Part shown: piece after piece, positions 20,408 through 31,080 of the stretch
Layout: each line of letters starts with the position of its first letter
Numbering within the stretch: the stretch's first letter is position 1
NCBI GenBank assembly: GCA_033782935.1
Contig: JAWQEG010000491.1
Coordinates: forward strand, 248,001-312,000
Reading direction: 5' to 3'
DNA length: 64,000 nucleotides
DNA from: Petrolisthes cinctipes
Lineage: Eukaryota; Arthropoda; Malacostraca; Decapoda; Porcellanidae
Notes under the pieces: model-generated
The model's database searches: none
Told to the model about the DNA's origin: nothing
The model's input: only the letters and a program-made list of their open reading frames with translations
Translations under genes and position numbers: made by a program

Positions 20408-20819
20408 GGCCTGGTACTGTACTAGTTTAAGTATTGTTGGATTATGGTACTAAATCATATTCCAGTTGTATGAACACTTTATGTGCTTGAATTTTTAAAA
20501 ACTTCAGAGTTATCATTGCAAGGGAAGAATAGTTAGATGCAAATGAGCATGAGAGGGTAAGATGCAGCATATAAATAATTTTTGTAGCACTCAGTACATG
20601 GTTGAATGTCATACTTGATAATCATAGTTCCTGGCTTGTACAACAGCTTTAAAATGTACAGTTTATTATAGTAGCTGTATTTTTGTAGGAAGAACTGTTC
20701 CATGCTGACTTTTTACACTATGGGTGAGAGGTTACAGACTTTTGATTCATTCAGATTTGCTCACTTTTTTTCACTCGCCTCTGTATTTAATACTGTACTT
20801 TAGATTTCAAGGAAATAAA
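20408..20819 (+). other. Probable 3' UTR with AATAAA
   Basis: AT-rich sequence without an ORF after the stop at 20407. AATAAA at 20814-20819 is a plausible polyadenylation signal. Confidence 0.4.
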
Positions 20820-20899
20820 TTACTCGTGTCTACTTTTATGTTCTTACCTATTTGTATTTCTGTACATCTTTGTTTCCTCTTCTTTTAATTAATTTCTTA

Positions 20900-21260
20900 C
20901 TGTGACTTCTAATTGTAGGTATTCCCTGTTGACACAAGTTTTCTATATCCTTACTATTCCATACTACTGCAGCATATTCCAAGGTAGGCCTTATAAAGGA
21001 TGTAATTATTTTCTTGATAATTTCTTCATCTATTTAAGTGAAGGCCACTCTCAAGTTTGCTAACAATGTATACATGTTTCTCACTTTTTCATTTATATGA
21101 TCATCTGGTGTCAATTTCTTATTTATCGTTACCCCTAAATCTCTTTCTTTCTCTGCTTTATTTAATATTTTATGTCCAAGCTTGTACTGCCAATTTGGTA
21201 TTCTCTCACTTCTACCAAATTTAATAATAATGTGTTTAATATCTTCAGTTTCCAGAACTA
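20900..21260 (-). pseudogene. LINE reverse-transcriptase C-terminal remnant (CR1/Jockey-like)
   Basis: Minus strand reads HIIIKFGRS, then EKERDLGVTINKKLTPDDHI and, after one stop at about 21034, SFIRPTLEYAAVVWNS. The EKDLGV and RPxLEYAxxVW blocks mark the thumb end of non-LTR retrotransposon RTs. It is truncated on both sides and inactive. Confidence 0.8.
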
Positions 21261-21399
21261 AAGTAGTTAAAGGAAGTACATTATTATGCCAAGATAACTC
21301 AAACACAAAAATGTATTCCACACTGGCAAAATAAATAGTAATTAAGAGTAAACAGAAAAAATTTACAAACTTCTCGGAATAGCAAAATGACTGCACAGA

Positions 21400-21900
21400 C
21401 TACTGGATATACAAAACTACAGAAGGGCCTGTAAAGAAACGTTCTTTTTCTTGCAAGTAATGAAAGGTCACATTTGAAAGTAAATCATGTACAAAAAGAA
21501 GCGAAATTGTGGGTGAAGTTAGAGTTAATGTTGGGAGAAAGATGGGTGAGAGACATGATATGCATGTAATACAACATAAAGAAATATTAACGAATCTCTA
21601 GGAATTTCAGTCAATAATCCCAATTTTCTATGTTTGTGACTCATCTATATTTAATCATAATAAATTAATATCACGGGGTTTTGCTAGCTAGAATCGGCGT
21701 GAGCGAGCCTCTATCAGCTTGTAAATACAGTGCTATAGCCTTCAATATCGCATACACTAGTCTACTATTCATGAAAACTATATCCACAACTATCAATTAA
21801 CTCTTTTAGAGAACACTACACACGTATGATGTATAAATCGTGTATTAAAACCGAGAATAAGGAGAGATTATTTAAGTTTGAACGAGATTCCTGCATGCGA
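21400..21900. other. Unassigned AT-rich region
   Basis: No gene or element recognised. Confidence 0.5.
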
Positions 21901-22014
21901 GGGTCTCCAGCAGGGTCTCCAGTGAGCGTCATCACTTTGACGTCACGGAGCGCGTGACGTCACGGCTGAATTGATGACGTTTCACTGAACTATCCTTACT
22001 GTCTCTCATCCTTG
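21901..22014. promoter_or_regulatory. Right inverted copy of the promoter-like segment
   Basis: Reverse complement carries the 13766-13855 blocks in order: CAAGGATGAGAGACAGTAAG with GATAGTTCA, GCCGTGACGTCA and TGGAGACCC (twice). A second CRE-like TGACGTCA lies between the blocks. It could be a minus-strand promoter or the other terminal repeat of a large element. Confidence 0.5.
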
Positions 22015-22189
22015 ATCCAGTCCACCTACCACCAATACAACTTGCCGGAATACAACACTACCACCTACTCTTCAACTCCACAAGAACCAGTACCTTCCAC
22101 ATAATTTGCTTCCAATTAAGGTAAATTGGTGTATGAAACAAGGGGTCTGATTTGGTCTTCCTAATTCTATAACAAATTGATGTTCTGGT

Positions 22190-22470
22190 TAAGGCCGAAG
22201 GATGCAAACGGTTAGGTCCCGAAGGATGCCATGATTAGGTCCCGAAGAATGGAAAGGTTAGGTGCCGAAGTATGGCAAGGTTAGGTGCCGAAGTATGGCA
22301 AGGTTAGGTGCCGAAGTATGGCAAGGTTAGGTGCAAAAGTATGGCAAGGTTAGGTGCCTAAGTATGGCAAGGTTAGGTCCCGAAGGATGCCCCCTTCTAG
22401 GTTAGGTTAGGTCAGGTCTTTTTAATTCTGTAATATCTCGATGCTATGGTTAAGACCGAAGGATGCCCGA
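22190..22470. repeat. 23-bp minisatellite with GGTTAGG core
   Basis: Eight or nine units such as gccgaagtatggcaaggtta, with the core GGTTAGGT(C/G)C. Reverse-complement relatives with CCTAACC are at 11.5 and 15.2 kb. Confidence 0.85.
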
Positions 22471-22489
22471 TGCAGGTTGGGTCAGAAAA

Positions 22490-22665
22490 AAGTTGGCTCG
22501 GGTTTTTAATTTTTCAATATTTATGCTCATTGAAAACTGGAAAGCCCGAGCCAAGTTTGGCAAAACTTGGCTCGGGTTTTCCAGTTTTCCAGATTTATGC
22601 TTGTTGAAAATTGGAAAACCCGAGCCAACTTTTGCCGAAACTTGGCTCGGGTTTTCCACTTTTTG
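22490..22665. repeat. Tandem palindromes (TTGGCTCGGGTTTT)
   Basis: Three successive units each begin ggctcgggtttt and close aaaacccgagcca, with a TTTATGC-TTGAAAA loop. Each unit (about 60 bp) is a near-perfect hairpin, and neighbours can also pair. Confidence 0.85.
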
Positions 22666-22933
22666 ACATTTATGGCATGTTGTGAGTGCAATATAGAAAG
22701 GCAAATATACTATATTATGAGTTTTCCCCCTACCCAAAACCTCCAATTTCCCAGGCTCTCCCCCAAGATTGTTGGATGGGAGGGAGGGGGCTATCTCCAA
22801 AACGAAGCATTACCTAAAGAAACGAAGGTCAACATCATTCAAATCACACTAAAACCTTCTAGGAATTATATATTTTTCCTATGAAATCCTGTTGTGGCAA
22901 CTTGTAAAAATTTACCAAAGTTGTACATAATAT

Positions 22934-23501
22934 TGTTACGGTTCTGTGAACCTATCTCGTGAAACACCAAGATCGACACACACACACACAACTGGACTTT
23001 CCCTCGTTCCCTCGTTTAATCTATTCCTCCAATCAACATTTGCCAAAGCGATTCCCCTCTTCACCCCTCCAAGATTTCGGACGGTATAAAAAGGGATTCA
23101 GCCGGTAGAAAAGTCAGCACATCCTACAGCGAGCTTGACTCTCACACACACACTCCTGCCAAGACTCCCTGCCAGCCCTTGAGTATTTCTACTATTTTCC
23201 TCTTTGTTCCCCTTATATTCTGTGTTCATTACCGTTCCTCCACATATAGGTTACTAAGGTGTATTTAGGGTATAATATTATGTTTAGGATATAATTTACT
23301 GTATAGGTTAAATGTGAATCTTGTGGTAACATTATTATGTTGTCCAATGTCTGTAACTTCTGTATATAGTTTGCTTTTATATATAATTAAACTGTTATTC
23401 AGCCCTTCATTTACAAGTATAAATCCGAACCTACTCTTAAGTTTTATCATGTGGAAGTCATCTGGGCTCTAAGACTTAATCATATCTAGACCTAAGCGTG
23501 A
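22934..23501 (+). repeat. 5' LTR of the Gypsy element
   Basis: 568 bp, starts TGTTACGG, ends CCTAAGCGTGA. Eight differences from the 3' LTR by eye (about 98.6% identity). It contains a TATA box, GGTATAAAAAGG (about 23083-23094), with an Inr-like gtcagcac about 27 bp further on. Confidence 0.92.
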
Positions 23502-23505
23502 TAAG

Positions 23506-23523
23506 TGGCGACCTCACCAGGAT
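23506..23523 (+). other. Primer-binding site of the Gypsy element
   Basis: TGGCGACCTCACCAGG starts 4 bp after the LTR. TGG complements the CCA end of a tRNA; TGGCGACC-type sites are known in Gypsy-group elements. The exact tRNA is not determined. Confidence 0.65.
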
Positions 23524-24147
23524 ATTCCAGGGTAATTTTGTTATATAATATCTAGTGTAAGTTAAATTCCTACCACAACTTTAGCTATTTACATGTATTT
23601 ATTTTTGTTCATAGGAATTATTTCTTGTGCTGGTTGTTTCCTCTTTTCTATATTTTATTGGAGTGTCATATGGTCCTATAGGCATAGGCAGTCATACTAT
23701 AGGTCTATCATAATTATAGTTTTGTATCTATCCGGATCCCTGAATCATGCCGTACGATTAAAATTATTAATTTCCTCTTATGTGCTCATCTCATTCAAGC
23801 ATTTATCTCGGGATTATCTTTTATTAGTGAGACCTTTTCAAGTATCTATTTCTTTTTCAAGAATCAGGAACTTTACTCTCCTCAAGTCTCTTTTATCAAT
23901 CTTATTCTTCTTCAAGTGATCAAGCTCAGAAAAGTTTAGAGTAAGTTCATAAATTCTCCTGTCTTGCTATAATCCTGAATAACTCGCTCATATAAGTGTT
24001 CCTCAGTAACCCTGATTCACTTATCACTGCCTCTAATTTATTCCTTTTGATGTTCAATGATAATTTATTTTGCCATAATAGTTAACCTCTAACTTGTGTG
24101 ATTTTGTGTTAGTTTCACTCGTGGTGTTATACATTACTTTATTTATC

Positions 24148-25177
24148 ATGGCTACCCTTCCTTTTGATGTAGAGAAATTTCAACGTAATCCACGATATGA
24201 AGACCTTTCCGACCTATTAAAATCTGATTGAAAAAACCTTGCCAAGGCATATGATATTCCTTTTTCTGCTTAAATGACTAAGGAAGTACTGAAGAATGTA
24301 GTAGTGGAACAGTTGGTAGAGGGAGACATACTCCCCGGTGTTGCAATTGAGGTGTTGATTCCTATGAGTCATGGCGTTCATAATCCTGACTCTCCCAAGA
24401 CGCGATCTAGAGTAGCTCAACCTTTACCTGAAGGTACTAGACATAGTGTGTTAACCGAAGCAGATCCATTAGCTCTTGGAAGATTAAAATTTGAATTCGA
24501 ACTAAAAATGAAAGAAATGGAACTTGCACACGACAAGGAAATTAGACTTAAAGAAATTGAAATTGAGGAGTTAAAAGTAAGAGAAGATATAGAACTTAGA
24601 ATGAAGGACAGACTAACTAAATTCAATGCTGCAGAAGCTACTTCCCTATTACCACCTTTTGAAGAAAGAGATGTAGATGGATATTTTCGTACTTTTGAAA
24701 GCCTAGCCAGGAAAAAGGAGTGGCCAAATGATCAGTGGTTAATAATCTTGTTTCCTAAACTAACTGGATGAGCTCAGATGGTGTTCAACAGTTTGGAGCA
24801 ATTTGATGATTATGAAGCTGTGAAAAACAATATTTTAAGAGCTTATGAGATAACCCCAGAAGCATATAGGCAGAAATTTAGGTCCCTAACTAAACCTTCC
24901 AGTCAAACATTTGTTGAGTTTGCATCAGAGAAACTTAGGTTGTTTAAAAAGTGGTTATACTCTACTGAAACTACTACCTTTGATTAATATAGTTGTGTTA
25001 GAAGAGGTAAAAAATAAAATGTCCATCAGTATATTAAAACATGTGGAGGAGCGAGGGGAAATAAAGTTGGAATGCTCAGCTGAGGTAGCTGACGCATATT
25101 CATTGGTGGTGCGGAGTTTGGAAGAGTGGAGACTCAGGCTCGCTCTACTAGGCCCTCCTCCGATACTCCCCTTGTGA
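24148..25177 (+). pseudogene. Gypsy gag (broken)
   Basis: ATG 24148 starts MATLPFDVEKF. In-frame TGA and TAA interrupt it at about 24228 and 24272, a TGA at about 24769, and a frame change follows near 24960. Conserved pieces include AYEITPEAYRQKFR, QTFVEFASEKL and ADAYSLV, typical of SCAN-like Gypsy gag proteins. It has a coiled, charged central part (EMELAHDKEIRLKEIEIEEL). It would assemble the particle; here it is inactive. Confidence 0.85.
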
Positions 25178-25976
25178 CTGGGAATGAGAAGTCTCGAGGT
25201 AATACCAGTGTATCCTATGGTCCTCCACTAATTACGTGTAACTATTGTAAAAAGCCAGGGCACACCATTCAACAATGTAGACACCCTAGTTGTAAACACT
25301 CTAACACTTCTCAAGATAATACCACTAGACACAAACCTCACGTTTCTACCATTACACCAAACAAACCTGTTGCAACTTCAAACTCTACTCCCTTACTTCC
25401 CAACATTTTTCAGCCATTCATGTATCAGGGAAAAATCTCATTGACTAAATCAAGTGACACTCACCCTATTACCATACTAAGGGATACCGCAGCAGCTCAG
25501 ACCATTCTTTTTAAAGACTCTTTACCTGAATACAGTACTGCTCTAACTGGAGAAAAGGTGATTGTGTGTGACCTTACAACTGAATCTTCTTATCCTTTAG
25601 CAACCATATATATTGAATGTCCCGTATTATCTGGCACCTTCCAAGTTGCTCTGAGAGACTCCCCTTTACCTGTTCAAGGAGTGCATATGTTGCTCGGGAA
25701 TGATTTAGCAGGAGAACTAGTCGTCCCTAACCTTAAAACCCTTGACTCTCCCCTGCCTGATAGCTCCCTAGAAGAATCTTCTTCCTTGTACCCTTGTTGT
25801 GCAGTAACTCGATCTCAAAGTAAAACGAAACAAATTTCCTCCACTCCATCCCACAATCTAAAAGTTTCTTTAGAATGCCTTAATAAACAATCCTTCACAC
25901 GTGAAGAGTTAATCAAAGCTCAACAGATTGATCCCACTTTGAATAACATCAGACCAGCTGCTCTTGAGGATAAGAA
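25126..25976 (+). pseudogene. Gypsy nucleocapsid knuckle and retropepsin-type protease
   Basis: One open frame: CCHC zinc knuckle CNYCKKPGHTIQQC at about residues 38-51, then an aspartic protease region with LRDTAAAQT (equivalent to the D-T/S-G-A active site, with Ala for Gly) and HMLLGNDLAGE near the end (the hydrophobic-G-N/D motif). The altered DTAA may itself be damaging. The frame is interrupted at 25976 by a SINE. Confidence 0.8.
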
Positions 25977-26383
25977 TGGGGGAAGGCGTGGCTGAGTGGA
26001 TAGAGTTACGGACTGCGAATGGCAAGGGCCCTGGTTCGAGTCCACGAGAAAACGTCTGGGATTTTTTCGAGGTGATCTGATGGGTCCAGCTGTTCGTCAA
26101 CTATACCCTAGCTACTCCGACACGTCAAGAAAATACCCCCTACATCGTCGTCAACTCACAACATAGAAGATGCCAGATCATATTCCAAGATGCTGTGAGT
26201 GACGGTGTAGCTGCTCTCCCCTGATAGTGACGTGTATAAATAAGGTGTCGTCATCTAGTGGGACAGAAGAGAAGCTACGGTACCAACATCACCACGAAGC
26301 TCCACTGTCTCATCTAGTGTGACACCCAATAATCTCGGGGCCTCGCAAGAGTCACGGGCTACTGACAGCCTACAGTCCTGAGG
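25977..26383 (+). mobile_element. tRNA-derived SINE inserted in the Gypsy pol
   Basis: The head is tRNA-like: A-box TGGCTGAGTGG (about 25989) and a perfect B-box GGTTCGAGTCC (about 26033). An unrelated about 330-bp body follows. Imperfect TSD TTGAGGATAAGAA / TTGAGGTATAGGAA at 25964-25976 and 26384-26397. The TSD sits inside the coding frame (Leu-Glu-Asp-Lys), so removing the SINE restores the pol frame apart from an A-run expansion at 26396-26409. Transcription by Pol III is inferred. Confidence 0.75.
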
Positions 26384-26409
26384 TTGAGGTATAGGAAAAA
26401 AAAAAAAAA

Positions 26410-27360
26410 GTTGCCTTGCTTTTACTATCGGGAGGATATCTTAATGAGAGCATACAGACCCCCGGAGTTGAAACCCCTTGATACCTGGTCAGAATACCAC
26501 CAAATTGTAGTGCCACAGTCAGTTCGGACTTCATTGGTACAATTGGCTCATGATGGACTTGCTGGTCACTTAGGAATACTAAAAACTTACAGAAAATTGC
26601 TAACCATTTCTATTGGCCAGGAATGAAAACAGATGTGAAGTCATACATAAAACACTGTCATACATGTCAAACAGTTGGAAAAGCTAATGAAACCATTCCA
26701 CCAGCCCCATTAAATCCTATCCCTGTAACCTCTGAGCCGTTTGAAAAGATAGTGTTGGATTGTGTGGGTCCTCTACCCAAAACTAAAAAAAGTAACCAGT
26801 ATTTTGTAACAGTAATGGATGTTACTACTCGGTATCCAGAGGCTTTTCCTCTCAAGAATATTACATCTAAATCTATTCTTAAACATATCCTTCATTTCTT
26901 TACCTCAGTTGGCATCCCCAAAATAATACAAACAGATCAAGGTAGTAATATTATCAGCACTATATGTCAAGAGGTGACGAAGGAACTAGGAGTGACCCAT
27001 GTGACCTCGACTGCTTACCATCCTCAGTCACAAGGATGCTTGGAACGATTCCATCAAACTTTAAAATCAGTACTTCGTAAGTTCTGTTCAGAGTATGAAC
27101 TGGAATGGGATGAACAGTTGGATTTCTTGCTTTTTGTTTTAAGAGAATGTCCTCAAGAATCACTTGGTTATTCCCCCTTCGAGCTTTTGTACGGCAGACA
27201 AATTAGAGGCCCCTTGAAAGTAATTAAAGATCAGTGGTTTGACTCTGCCCCTTGTTCAATTTCTGTGGAGACATATATTGAGAACTTAAGATCTAAATTA
27301 TCTAATGCCGGAACCTTTGCTGCTAAACACCTTCTCAAGGCTCAAAACAAAATGGTTTAA
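26410..27360 (+). pseudogene. Gypsy integrase (HHCC and DDE core)
   Basis: The zinc-binding region starts HDGLAGHLGILKTYRK; a frameshift at about 26600 separates it from WPGMKTDVKSYIKHCHTCQ (CxxC). The catalytic core shows the three acidic residues: VLDCVGPL, IQTDQGSN and QGCLERFHQTLK. One in-frame TAA at 27358 precedes the C-terminal domain. It would insert cDNA into the host genome. The catalytic residues are present but the frame is broken. Confidence 0.88.
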
Positions 27361-28315
27361 CAACAAACTTTAGCTGTTCATCGCTCTTTCAAACCAGAAG
27401 ACAAAGTTCTGTTGTTCCTTCCCATACCAGGATCACCTCTCAAGTCAAAATACATAGGTCCTTACAAAGTAGAAAGAACATTGGGTAAGGTGAACTATGT
27501 AATAACCACACCTGACAGGAAGAAGGATACTCAGATGGTCCATGTAAATCTTATAAAACCATATTTTTCCAGGTTGTTGGAGGAGGAGGACCAGAAAATA
27601 GAGGCTGTCCTTAGTGTAGAGAGACGGGAGGCTGAACAAGAGACAGATTTGAATTATGATGACCTGCCATCTATTTCAACAAACCCTGTAAATTCTCAAT
27701 GGATGACTAAGATGGATGAATATTTATCCACCTTAACTACTTCTCAATATGAAGATATTTCTTCCCTACTATCAGAATTTCCTAAACTCACGACTGATCT
27801 TCCTGGGTCATGTCGCCTCATCCATCACGACATCCAGTTGTTACCTGGAGCCAGACCTATCAAACAGGCGGCCTATAAAATTAATATAGAGAAAAGGGTA
27901 ATAATGAAAAAGGAGGTACAATATTTACTAGATACAGATTTAGCAGAACCACGTATGTCACCTTGGGCTTCACCCTGCTTGCTAATACCAAAACCTGATG
28001 TCTCTTTTAGATTTTGCACTGACTACCGTAAAGTAAACCAGGTCACTGTTCAGGACTCCTACCCTCTCCCATTAATTGATGATATTATAGATGAGATAGG
28101 ACAATCACCATTTATAACTACAATAGACCTCTTGAAAGGATATTATCAAATCCCTCTCACCCCACGTGCTAAGAAAGTGTCCGCATTTGTCACACCCTTC
28201 GGAGTGTATCAATATAAGGTGCTTAGTTTTGGTCTCTCTAATGCCCCGGCAACATTCCAGAGAATGATCAACTTCATCATACCTTGAAGGTACAGCAGCT
28301 TATCTGGACGACCTA
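27361..28315 (+). pseudogene. Gypsy integrase C-terminus (GPY/F) fused to reverse transcriptase, 5' part
   Basis: Reads SFKPEDKVLLF, YIGPYKVERTLGKVNYVI (GPY/F module) and VHVNLIKPYF, then a linker and RT blocks: SPWASPCLLIPKPD, FRFCTDYRKVNQVT, TTIDLLKGYYQIPL, TPFGVYQYKVLSFGLSNAPA. A frameshift or stop at 28287 precedes AAYLDDL (about 28298-28315), the RT catalytic loop. A TIR element is inserted directly after this motif, splitting RT. Confidence 0.9.
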
Positions 28316-29086
28316 TAGTCAACCACAAGGAAACTGGCAGGTGTAGGTGGGGCAGCCGCCCCAAGCAGCGCTGCCACATCTGGTCTGTCAGAATGGGATT
28401 ACCCAGGACCCAGGGCAGTAGATTAGCAGTCCTTCACCTGAATCTCCCCCCTCCCCCCTTTAGCCTACTCTTTCTTCATCTGTATTTTATGTGTCTGTTT
28501 GTCCCTCTGCATAGTAATGTGCTTCTGAATCATTATCCATTTTTTTTATTATTATTTTTACGTCTGTTTACTATTTTTACATTTATTCATAATTTGTACA
28601 TACCCCTTCCTTTTGCCTCCCTTGTGTGTGTGCCCCCCCAATGGGAACCGCTTTGACGTGGTGGGGGGGCTTGCGTGTCTCTAAGACCTGGCGAGCTAGA
28701 CTAGAGGGGGCTCCGGCCCCTGCTCTGCCCCGATTTCGGGGAGAGAGGGCTTCCCATGCTAGTAATGTCGCCAGTGACAGACCAGACTAAATGGTTCCCA
28801 TGCATTAGGCTGCCAGTACGGGCCAACAGCGCTGCCCTCCGGAGGGACTGCCCTCTAGGGGCCGTCCTATGTTGGATGGTTGGGTGTCTGGGCCGGGAGA
28901 TGTTGGGGAAGGGGGTCTCAGCACCGTCGTGGGCAAACTTTCGAGCCATTGGGGATGTTTTTTTAAACGAGTGGCCCCGTGGGGGAAGAGGTACCCCGCC
29001 CACGGCGACCAGCGCTCGGTCCCCTCATCTGCCCGGTAGGTAGTAGCTCTTGGCTCCTGGGGCCAAAAACACTAAACCAATGATAT

Positions 29087-31078
29087 ATGGATACAGAAAA
29101 GCCCCAATCTCTTCCTCGAGCGGTGGTCGACCAGGCCCTCGAGACGTCACTCTCTGGTCGTGGTAAGATGCAGAAAGCTGCAAATAAGAGTAGACCTAGC
29201 AGGTCGGGTGTTGTGTCGAAGAACCCTGTTAACGATTTGGACACGTTAATGTTAACGAATGTACTCGCATCCTTTACCTATGGCGCTATCCACTCCATTT
29301 TTTAGTGCTTTGGAGTAGTCCTCCGAATCCGAATCACATATGACAGTGATTGTAGGTCTAATCGGTGCTATATTACTTTCAATACAAATGCTGCTGCCAA
29401 AGCTGCATTTGAGTCAAAAGATTCTCTGACGGTGGGGGATACTCATTGTAAAGTTCAGATGATACGGTCCATCAATGTAGTTGCCAGTGACAATGATTAC
29501 TGCCCTAATATATTTGATGATTCTGCAGAGCATGTCCCAAAGGAACGTCGGGTTCCTACACCCTTTTGGTTTGTGGCTTACTACAGGGAGGGACGTGGTA
29601 ACATTATCCATGCTTCCCGGTATCTTGAGAAAGAAATTGGATTATTACCAATGGGCCACATAAAGAAATATGGTAAGGGAGTTTTAATCAGAGCCAAAGA
29701 TCTTACACAGGCCATGATGCTCCTCAATCTCCCCTGTCCTTCTGATAGCATGTTTGAATCTATTAAACCACATCGAACATTTAATTATAGCAAGGGGCGT
29801 ATATATAATGAGGACCTGTATGAATTCTCTGAAGAGGACATTCTCGCTATGTGCCCAGACAGTGTCCAACGAGTAACGAAGATGAAAGGCAGTAAAAATA
29901 TGATCATCCTCACTTTCTATGGCTCGCATATCCCAGATCGCATTAACATTAACCCCACCTCATTTGAGGTGAAGCCTTTTGTTGAGCGTCCCCTACAGTG
30001 TTTCTGTTGTTATGAGTTTGGTCATGGGAAAAGGAACTGCAACAACCGTTCCCGGTGTGGTAATTGTTCTGCTCTTGACTCACATCTTACTTCTGAGTGT
30101 CGGTCAGAGAGTTACTGCTTTTACTGCAGAGATTCTCACCCCTTGCGTTCTCGCCAATGTAAGATGTACCTACTTGAGCAGGATATCCTCCACTTGACTA
30201 ATACTCAATTCATTAGCATAGGTAGTGCCAGACGGCAACTCAACTTCAGGCGACAGAAGGATGGTGGTGTGAAGACATACGCCTCCTCCCTTTGCCCTAA
30301 ATTGGTTGCAGCACCCTCTCAAGAGGCAGCTGCTTCTTGCTCTAATGAGAACGTTTCTAAGGTTACTCTACATAATAGTTTCTCTGTCTTGGAAACTTTA
30401 TCAGACACTCATTCTGGTGACCCTTCAACTGATGACAATTCTCAGACTTTAGCTAAAGGTGTCCATGTGGTAGAGGTTCACGCTGCCACACGCTCTCCCA
30501 AAAGGAAACTTAAGTCACCTAAACTGCCACAGAGACTCCTTCGTGGTTCCTCTGAGGCACTTGACTCTACAGATGTTCCACCTTGTGAGGCAACCATCTC
30601 TGTGGACTCATCCATAGTTTCCTCTCAATTTTACCAGAAGCGTTCTCGTGGCTCTGATGAATCTCTTGATTCAACAGAAGTTCCTCCTCGCAAGCTTCCT
30701 TCGGGATCATCAGAGGGGCGTGAAGTTAATGTGGATGCCACGGATGTTGTGACTTCAAAAGATTCACTTTCTCTTCCGCTTGAGCAGCGGAGTGATTCTA
30801 CCACCTGTATTATGGATGTTGATGTATCTGCCTGTGTCAGTGATACCAATGCTGTACAGGACAGAACCAATGTAATTGTTTCAAAGAATATCCCATCTCA
30901 TATACCTTCATCTTCTTCTAACATATCAGATGCTTCACGGACTCGTCTACGGGTCCCAATTACTGCCCCAAGTACTACTCCTCGGGTTCGCTCTTCTTCT
31001 AGTGGCCCAGGATTAGACAAATCTTATTGTTTGAATAAACCCTCAGGTCGAGGTGGTAGTGGGAAGTACCTCCGTTAG
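29087..31078 (+). pseudogene. LINE copy 1 ORF1 (RRM-like fold and CCHC knuckles)
   Basis: Starts MDTEKPQSLPRAVVDQ. Residues about 70-110 (FGVVLRIRI, RCYITFNTNAAAKAAFE) look RRM-like. Three Cys-rich knuckles follow (CFCCYEFGHGKRNC; CGNCSALDSHLTSEC; CFYCRDSHPLRSRQC). The C-terminal about 250 residues are Ser/Thr-rich with an internally repeated RGSxEALDSTDVPP motif. A TAG at 29303 replaces a Lys codon that is intact in the copy at 62 kb. It would bind LINE RNA. Confidence 0.88.
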
Positions 31079-31080
31079 GC

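Noticed and set aside
25985..26050. A true tRNA gene
   Set aside because: A- and B-boxes are present, but the cloverleaf is poor and the sequence continues into a repeat body flanked by an imperfect target duplication; it is a SINE head.
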